This document shows, piece by piece, positions 6,700 through 10,637 of a DNA stretch of 10,637 bases. Source of the stretch: JANYCO01 sp031416415 (lineage in GTDB: Bacteria > Bacteroidota > Bacteroidia > Cytophagales > Cytophagaceae); NCBI GenBank assembly GCA_031416415.1, contig JANOTP010000057.1:1-10637 (forward strand), read 5' to 3'. The number at the start of each line of letters is the position of its first letter. The first letter of the stretch is position 1. A model generated the notes under the pieces. It was not told the DNA's origin and made no database searches. It saw only the letters and a list, made by a program, of their open reading frames with translations. A program made the translations under genes and the position numbers.

Positions 6700-7668
6700 A
6701 TGAAACATCTTACGATAATAATTCCTAATGGAGAGAATAATCTAAGCAGCATTGTAGGTGCTTACAAAATATTCACTAGAGCCAATGAATATTGGAAGGG
6801 AATAAGGAAAAAGGAATTATTTACAATTCAGTTAGCAGGGATTTCAAAAAAAGTGGAATTCTATGAGGGCTTGTTTTCCGTGAAGCCTCACACAAGTATT
6901 GCAGCCATAACAAAAACCAATCTCATAATTATCCCATCGTTGAACCATAATTATCAAAAAGCCGTGAAGGAAAACAAGGCATTGATAGATTGGATTGCGA
7001 AACAACATAAAAACGGAGCTGAAATAGCAAGTATATGCACTGGTGCATTTATGCTAGCATCTTCTGGTTTGTTGGATGGAAAAAGTTGCTCTACACATTG
7101 GGCTGCCGCAGAAAATTTTAAAAGCATGTTTCCAAAAGTAAATTTACAAACTGACAAAGTAATTACGGATGAAAATGGAATTTATACCAATGGCGGTGCC
7201 TATTCTTTTCTAAATCTTATAATTTATCTTGTAGAGAAATATTATGACAGACAAACAGCAATTTTTTGTTCCAAAGTTTTTCAGATTGATATTGAAAGAA
7301 CATCGCAATCTCCATTTTTTATTTTTCAAACACAGAAGAATCATGGTGATGAATTGATTTACAAAGCACAAACGTATATTGAAGAAAATTTGAATGAAAA
7401 AATTTCTTTCGAGAAGCTGGCCTCAAAACTTGCCATTAGTAGGAGAAGTTTTGACAGACGTTTTATAAAAGCTGTAGATAATTCTCCACTAGAATATTTG
7501 CAGCGTGTAAGAGTAGAACTTGCAAAAAAAACTTTGGAAAAAGGAAGAAAAAACATTTCTGAAGTAATGAATGAAGTTGGCTATTCCGATAATAAAGCGT
7601 TTCGAGAAGTTTTTAGAAAAATAACAGGTTTATCTCCTCTAGATTATAAAGCAAAGTATAATAAGTAA
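6700..7668 (+). CDS. GlxA-family transcriptional regulator (DJ-1/PfpI domain plus AraC-type HTH)
   Basis: The 322-residue protein has an N-terminal DJ-1/PfpI (class I glutamine amidotransferase-like) domain, about 1-190. It carries the elbow ICTGAFMLASSGLLDGK with Cys113 and the following CSTHW (His133), then TNGGAYSFLNLIIYLVE. A double helix-turn-helix of the AraC type follows (about 217-320): HTH1 near 235-257 (ISFEKLASKLAISRRSFDRR) and HTH2 near 285-308 (NISEVMNEVGYSDNKAFREV), ending ITGLSPLDYKAKY. In this family the DJ-1 domain usually senses a ligand rather than acting as an enzyme; whether Cys113 is reactive is unknown. It is divergent from the SRPBCC gene and 85 bp upstream of the YdeI-family gene on its strand, and may regulate either. 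No terminator is visible after its stop. Confidence 0.92.
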   Translation: MKHLTIIIPNGENNLSSIVGAYKIFTRANEYWKGIRKKELFTIQLAGISKKVEFYEGLFSVKPHTSIAAITKTNLIIIPSLNHNYQKAVKENKALIDWIAKQHKNGAEIASICTGAFMLASSGLLDGKSCSTHWAAAENFKSMFPKVNLQTDKVITDENGIYTNGGAYSFLNLIIYLVEKYYDRQTAIFCSKVFQIDIERTSQSPFFIFQTQKNHGDELIYKAQTYIEENLNEKISFEKLASKLAISRRSFDRRFIKAVDNSPLEYLQRVRVELAKKTLEKGRKNISEVMNEVGYSDNKAFREVFRKITGLSPLDYKAKYNK

Positions 7669-7753
7669 AAAAATTTCAATAATTAATGATATAATTTAGT
7701 GAGTATTTTGATTATAAATATTATTTTAGTTGCAATGAAATAGCAAAGAATTA

Positions 7754-8335
7754 ATGCAAAAAAAAGAGATAGAAACTTTTTACCCAACTAGCGGGCAAGA
7801 ATGGAGACTTTGGTTAAAAGAAAATCATAGTTCAAAGCAATCTGTTTGGCTTATTTACTATAAAAAGAAGTCTACTATTCCATCACTCTCATGGAGCGAA
7901 GCGGTTGACGAAGCTCTTTGCTTTGGTTGGATTGACAGCACAGTCAAATCTCTTGGTGATGATAAGTTTATGCAGTTTTTCTGCATTAGAAAACCAAATA
8001 GTGTTTGGTCAAAGATAAATAAAGGTAAGGTTCAGCGATTAATTGATGAAGGACTTATGACAAAAGCGGGTTACGAAAGTATTGCAATTGCAAAACAAAA
8101 TGGCTCGTGGACAATTTTAGACGATGTTGAAGAATTAAAAATACCCAAAGATTTGGAAAAAGAATTTAAAACTAAAAAAGGTTCCAAAGACTTTTTTTTA
8201 AGTTTAAGCAAGTCTGTAAGAAAAGCAATTTTACAATGGCTAGTTCTTGCTAAACGACCAGAGACCAGACAAAAAAGAATATACGAAATAGCAGAACTTG
8301 CTGCCCAAAAACTAAAACCGAAACAGTTTAGATAA
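7754..8335 (+). CDS. YdeI/OmpD-associated family protein
   Basis: The 193-residue protein has the usual length and landmarks of the family: ETFYPTSGQEWRLWLKENH at the start, SWSEAVDEALCFGWID (46-61), RKPNSVWSKINKGKV (79-93), and the C-terminal OmdA-like helical region FFLSLSKSVRKAILQW...AKRPETRQKRI (about 147-176). Members are linked in name to bacteriocin protection and outer-membrane protein association in enterobacteria; the biochemical role is not settled. No signal peptide is seen, so it is probably cytoplasmic. Start ATG 7754. Its last sense codons form the left arm of a terminator hairpin. It may be co-transcribed with the GlxA-type gene. Confidence 0.85.
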   Translation: MQKKEIETFYPTSGQEWRLWLKENHSSKQSVWLIYYKKKSTIPSLSWSEAVDEALCFGWIDSTVKSLGDDKFMQFFCIRKPNSVWSKINKGKVQRLIDEGLMTKAGYESIAIAKQNGSWTILDDVEELKIPKDLEKEFKTKKGSKDFFLSLSKSVRKAILQWLVLAKRPETRQKRIYEIAELAAQKLKPKQFR

Positions 8336-8352
8336 GAAAACTGTTTCGGTTT
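8315..8352. terminator. 15-bp perfect hairpin overlapping the end of the YdeI-family gene
   Basis: AAACCGAAACAGTTT (8315-8329) and AAACTGTTTCGGTTT (8338-8352) are exact reverse complements around an 8-base loop. The left arm is codons 188-192 of the YdeI-family gene and the TAA stop lies in the loop. On the plus strand only three T follow the stem's GG. On the minus strand the stem is followed by a longer T-rich run (TTTTAGTTTTT), so it may serve the convergent SprB-repeat gene, 86 bp past its stop, at least as well. Confidence 0.75.
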
Positions 8353-8438
8353 ACATCAAGCAGATAAGAATGCGGGAGTACCCAGCTCTCTATGTTTTTT
8401 ACATAATTAATTTGTTTGTATAAACTTATTTCTTACAA

Positions 8439-10637
8439 TTATTTCAATTTAATCAAAGTCGATTTGTAAAGTATATTTCCCTTGTCCAGAATTACTAACT
8501 GATAAATCCCGGCAACCTCTGCCTCAAGTTTTAAAGTATTAAATCCTGATAATTCTTCCTTCACAATTGCTTTTCCTTGTCCATCGTAAACAATCACATC
8601 AAAGCCAGTTTTGTCAGACTTTATAAAAAACGTTTCCGTGGATGGATTTGGATATACCTCGACAGAAAGTCGTCCTACTGGCTTTTCAATATCAGTACAC
8701 GTAGCAACGGTAATGACAACATCCGCTGTGGCAAGGCATCCATTCGCATCTGTTCCGGTTACCGTGTAAGGAGCAATGCCCAAGGCAGGGCTTACGCTTA
8801 CTGAAGCCCCACTAATATTCCCAGGAGTCCATTCGTATATTACACTTCCTGTTCCTCCAGATACATAAGTAGCTTCGAGAGAAGTAGAGAACCCTTCACA
8901 AATCGGAGTAAAAGATCCAGAAGCATTGATGATTAATTTACCAGGTTCAGTAATAGAAAAGGTTTGGGTAGTAGAACAAGTATTCGCATCGGTGATTGAA
9001 CATGTATAGGTTCCGGAAGCAAGGCCAGAAGCTGTCGCAGTTGTGCCACCTGATGGAGACCAAGAATAAGAATACGAAGTCGTTCCACCACTGGCCACTA
9101 CTGTAGCTGTTCCATTTGATCCGCCATTACAACTAATGTTGGTTTGGAAAGTTGTAGCAGTAAGTGCTGTAGGTTCTGTAACCGTAAATGTTTTAGTAAT
9201 ACTACAGCTATTTGCATCGGTGATTGAACATGTATAGGTTCCCGAAGCAAGCCCAGAGGCGGTCGCAGAAGTGCCACCTGAGGGAGACCAAGAATAAGAA
9301 TACGAAGTCGTTCCACCACTGATAACTACTGTAGCAGTTCCATTTGATCCACCATTACAACTAATATTGGTTTGGAAAGTTGTTGCGGTAAGTGCTGTAG
9401 GTTCTGTAACCGTAAATGTTTTAGTAATACTACAGCTATTCGCATCGGTGATTGTGCATGTATAAGTTCCGGCTATAAGGCCAGAAGCTGTCGCAGATGT
9501 TCCACCTGAGGGAGACCAAGAATAAGAATATGAAGTCGTTCCACCACTGGCCACTACTGTAGCTGTGCCGTTTGAACCGCCATTACAACTAACATTGGTT
9601 TGGGAAGTTGTAGCCGTTAATACAGTTGGCTGTGTTATTGGGAATGATTTAGTAATACTACAGCTATTCGCATCGGTAATTGTACAAGTATAAGTTCCAG
9701 CTACAAGCCCAGAGGCGGTCGCAGATGTGCCACCTGATGGAGACCAAGAATAAGAATACGAAGTAGTTCCACCGCTGGCAACTACTGTAGCTGTTCCATT
9801 TAATCCGCCATTACAACTAATGTTGGTTTGAGAGGTCGTTGCGGTAAGTGCTGTAGGTTCTGTAACCGTAAATGTTTTAGTAATACTACAGCTATTCGCA
9901 TCGCTGATCGTGCAAGTATAGGTTCCCGAAGCAAGGCCTGAGGCTGTTGCAGAAGTGCCACCTGATGGAGACCAAGAATAAGAATACGAAGTTGTTCCAC
10001 CACTAACTACTACTGTAGCTGTTCCATTTGAACCTCCGTTACAACTAATGTTGGTTTGGGAAGTTGTTGCAGTTAATGCTGTTGGTTGTGTTATAGGGAA
10101 TGATTTAGTAATACTACAGCTGTTCGCATCGGTGATTGAACATGTATAGGTTCCCGAAGCAAGACCTGAGGCTGTTGCAGAAGTGCCACCTGATGGAGAC
10201 CAAGAATAAGAATACGAAGTCGTTCCACCGCTAGCCACTACTGTAGCTGTGCCGTTTGAACCGCCATTACAACTAATGTTGGTTTGGGAAGTCGTGGCCG
10301 TTAATGCTGTTGGTTGTGTTATAGGGAATGACTTAGTAATACTACAGCTATTCGCATCGGTGATTGAACATGTATAGGTTCCCGAAACAAGACCTGTGGC
10401 TGTCGCAGAAGTGCCACCTGATGGAGACCAAGAATAAGAATACGAAGTCGTTCCACCGCTAGCTACTACTGTTGCTATTCCATTTGAACCTCCGTTACAA
10501 CTAATGTTGGTTTGGGAAGTCGTGGCCGTTAATGCTGTTGGTTGTGTTATAGGGAATGATTTAGTAATACTACAACTGTTCGCATCGGTGATTGTGCAAG
10601 TATAAGTTCCCGAAGCAAGACCTGTGGCTGTCGCAGA
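8439..10637 (-). CDS. SprB-repeat surface protein with T9SS sorting domain (C-terminal part; start outside window)
   Basis: The frame is open to the right edge, giving 732 visible residues; apparent GTG starts inside are ordinary Val codons. From the N side there are seven 76-residue SprB-type units (SGGTTSYSYSWSPSGGT, GTYTCTITDANSC, CNGGSNGTATVV), then a degenerate eighth that breaks off near QTFSITEP. An Ig/PKD-like domain follows (about 8700-8940; SVIYEWTPG, YTVTGTDANGC). The last 74 residues, from VEVYPNPSTE (8663) to the end, are a type A T9SS sorting domain. SprB itself is a gliding adhesin; repeat proteins of this kind are large cell-surface or secreted filaments, and this one need not be a motility protein. 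No T9SS machinery gene is in the window. The repeat DNA is visibly richer in G+C than its flanks. Confidence 0.9.
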   Translation of the reverse strand, partial: SATATGLASGTYTCTITDANSCSITKSFPITQPTALTATTSQTNISCNGGSNGIATVVASGGTTSYSYSWSPSGGTSATATGLVSGTYTCSITDANSCSITKSFPITQPTALTATTSQTNISCNGGSNGTATVVASGGTTSYSYSWSPSGGTSATASGLASGTYTCSITDANSCSITKSFPITQPTALTATTSQTNISCNGGSNGTATVVVSGGTTSYSYSWSPSGGTSATASGLASGTYTCTISDANSCSITKTFTVTEPTALTATTSQTNISCNGGLNGTATVVASGGTTSYSYSWSPSGGTSATASGLVAGTYTCTITDANSCSITKSFPITQPTVLTATTSQTNVSCNGGSNGTATVVASGGTTSYSYSWSPSGGTSATASGLIAGTYTCTITDANSCSITKTFTVTEPTALTATTFQTNISCNGGSNGTATVVISGGTTSYSYSWSPSGGTSATASGLASGTYTCSITDANSCSITKTFTVTEPTALTATTFQTNISCNGGSNGTATVVASGGTTSYSYSWSPSGGTTATASGLASGTYTCSITDANTCSTTQTFSITEPGKLIINASGSFTPICEGFSTSLEATYVSGGTGSVIYEWTPGNISGASVSVSPALGIAPYTVTGTDANGCLATADVVITVATCTDIEKPVGRLSVEVYPNPSTETFFIKSDKTGFDVIVYDGQGKAIVKEELSGFNTLKLEAEVAGIYQLVILDKGNILYKSTLIKLK
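8943..10637 (-). repeat. 228-bp tandem repeat array coding SprB-type units
   Basis: The landmark CCAAGAATAAG recurs at 9060, 9288, 9516, 9744, 9972, 10200 and 10428, always exactly 228 bp apart. Units run 10637-10410, 10409-10182, 10181-9954, 9953-9726, 9725-9498, 9497-9270 and 9269-9042, plus a degenerate unit to about 8943. The array continues past the window edge. Two linker types occur: KSFPITQP in units 1, 2, 3 and 5, and KTFTVTEP in units 4, 6 and 7, counted from the N side. Confidence 0.95.

Noticed and set aside
7701..7730. Possible promoter before the YdeI-family gene (TTTTG at 7706-7710 and TATTTTAG at 7722-7729)
   Set aside because: The spacing between the two boxes is only about 11 bp, far too short, and the -7 match is poor.
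8577..8804. Plus-strand frame of 75 codons opposite the T9SS sorting domain region
   Set aside because: It lies antisense to a well-supported coding region and its product has no recognisable feature.
9098..10003. Open minus-strand frames of 67-73 codons within the repeat array (9098-9319 and 9800-10003)
   Set aside because: The 228-bp period is a multiple of three, so any alternative frame that is open in one unit tends to recur. The products are Leu/Gln-rich shadows of the SprB units.
8943..10637. The regular array considered as CRISPR or a non-coding satellite
   Set aside because: The unit length (228 bp), unbroken reading frame and SprB-type protein motifs show a coding repeat; there are no spacers.

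Overview
The window looks like chromosomal DNA from a member of the phylum Bacteroidota; class and genus cannot be read from it. The evidence is an AT-rich background, A-rich stretches instead of clear Shine-Dalgarno sites before most starts, two secreted proteins with type A C-terminal sorting domains of the type IX secretion system (T9SS), an array of SprB-type repeats, an exported protein whose signal peptide ends in the typical Ala|Gln junction, and candidate promoters of the TTG / TAnnTTTG kind. No mobile element, tRNA, rRNA or CRISPR array was seen.

Left part (1-3968, all plus strand): the 3' end of a secreted polysaccharide deacetylase-like protein, cut by the window edge; a signal-peptide-bearing fusion of a CIA30/carbohydrate-binding-like sandwich with a class I SAM methyltransferase; and a six-helix membrane protein that ends in a histidine-kinase phosphoacceptor (DHp) segment with no ATPase domain. 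A strong bidirectional hairpin (3988-4049) closes this part.

Middle part (4052-8335): a regulator-rich cluster. On the minus strand, reading leftward, are an SRPBCC/AHSA1-like protein, an AraC-family regulator and a short-chain dehydrogenase. A GlxA-type regulator (DJ-1/PfpI plus AraC HTH) diverges from the SRPBCC gene and is followed by a YdeI/OmpD-associated family gene. An identical 13-bp motif lies just upstream of the AraC gene and again, with a close copy 21 bp away, upstream of the dehydrogenase gene. This suggests that the AraC protein controls both itself and the dehydrogenase. For three minus-strand genes the longest reading frame begins at TTG or GTG; internal ATG codons fit the protein families better and are used here.

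Right part (8439-10637, minus strand): the C-terminal 732 residues of a large surface protein cut by the window edge. It holds seven 76-residue SprB-type units with an exact 228-bp period, a degenerate eighth unit, an Ig/PKD-like domain and a T9SS sorting domain. A 15-bp perfect hairpin, whose left arm is the last five sense codons of the YdeI-family gene, separates it from its convergent neighbour.

No complete new multi-gene system is evident. The best leads are the exported methyltransferase fusion, the kinase-like protein without a kinase domain, the repeated motif around the AraC/dehydrogenase pair, and the mosaic SprB array.
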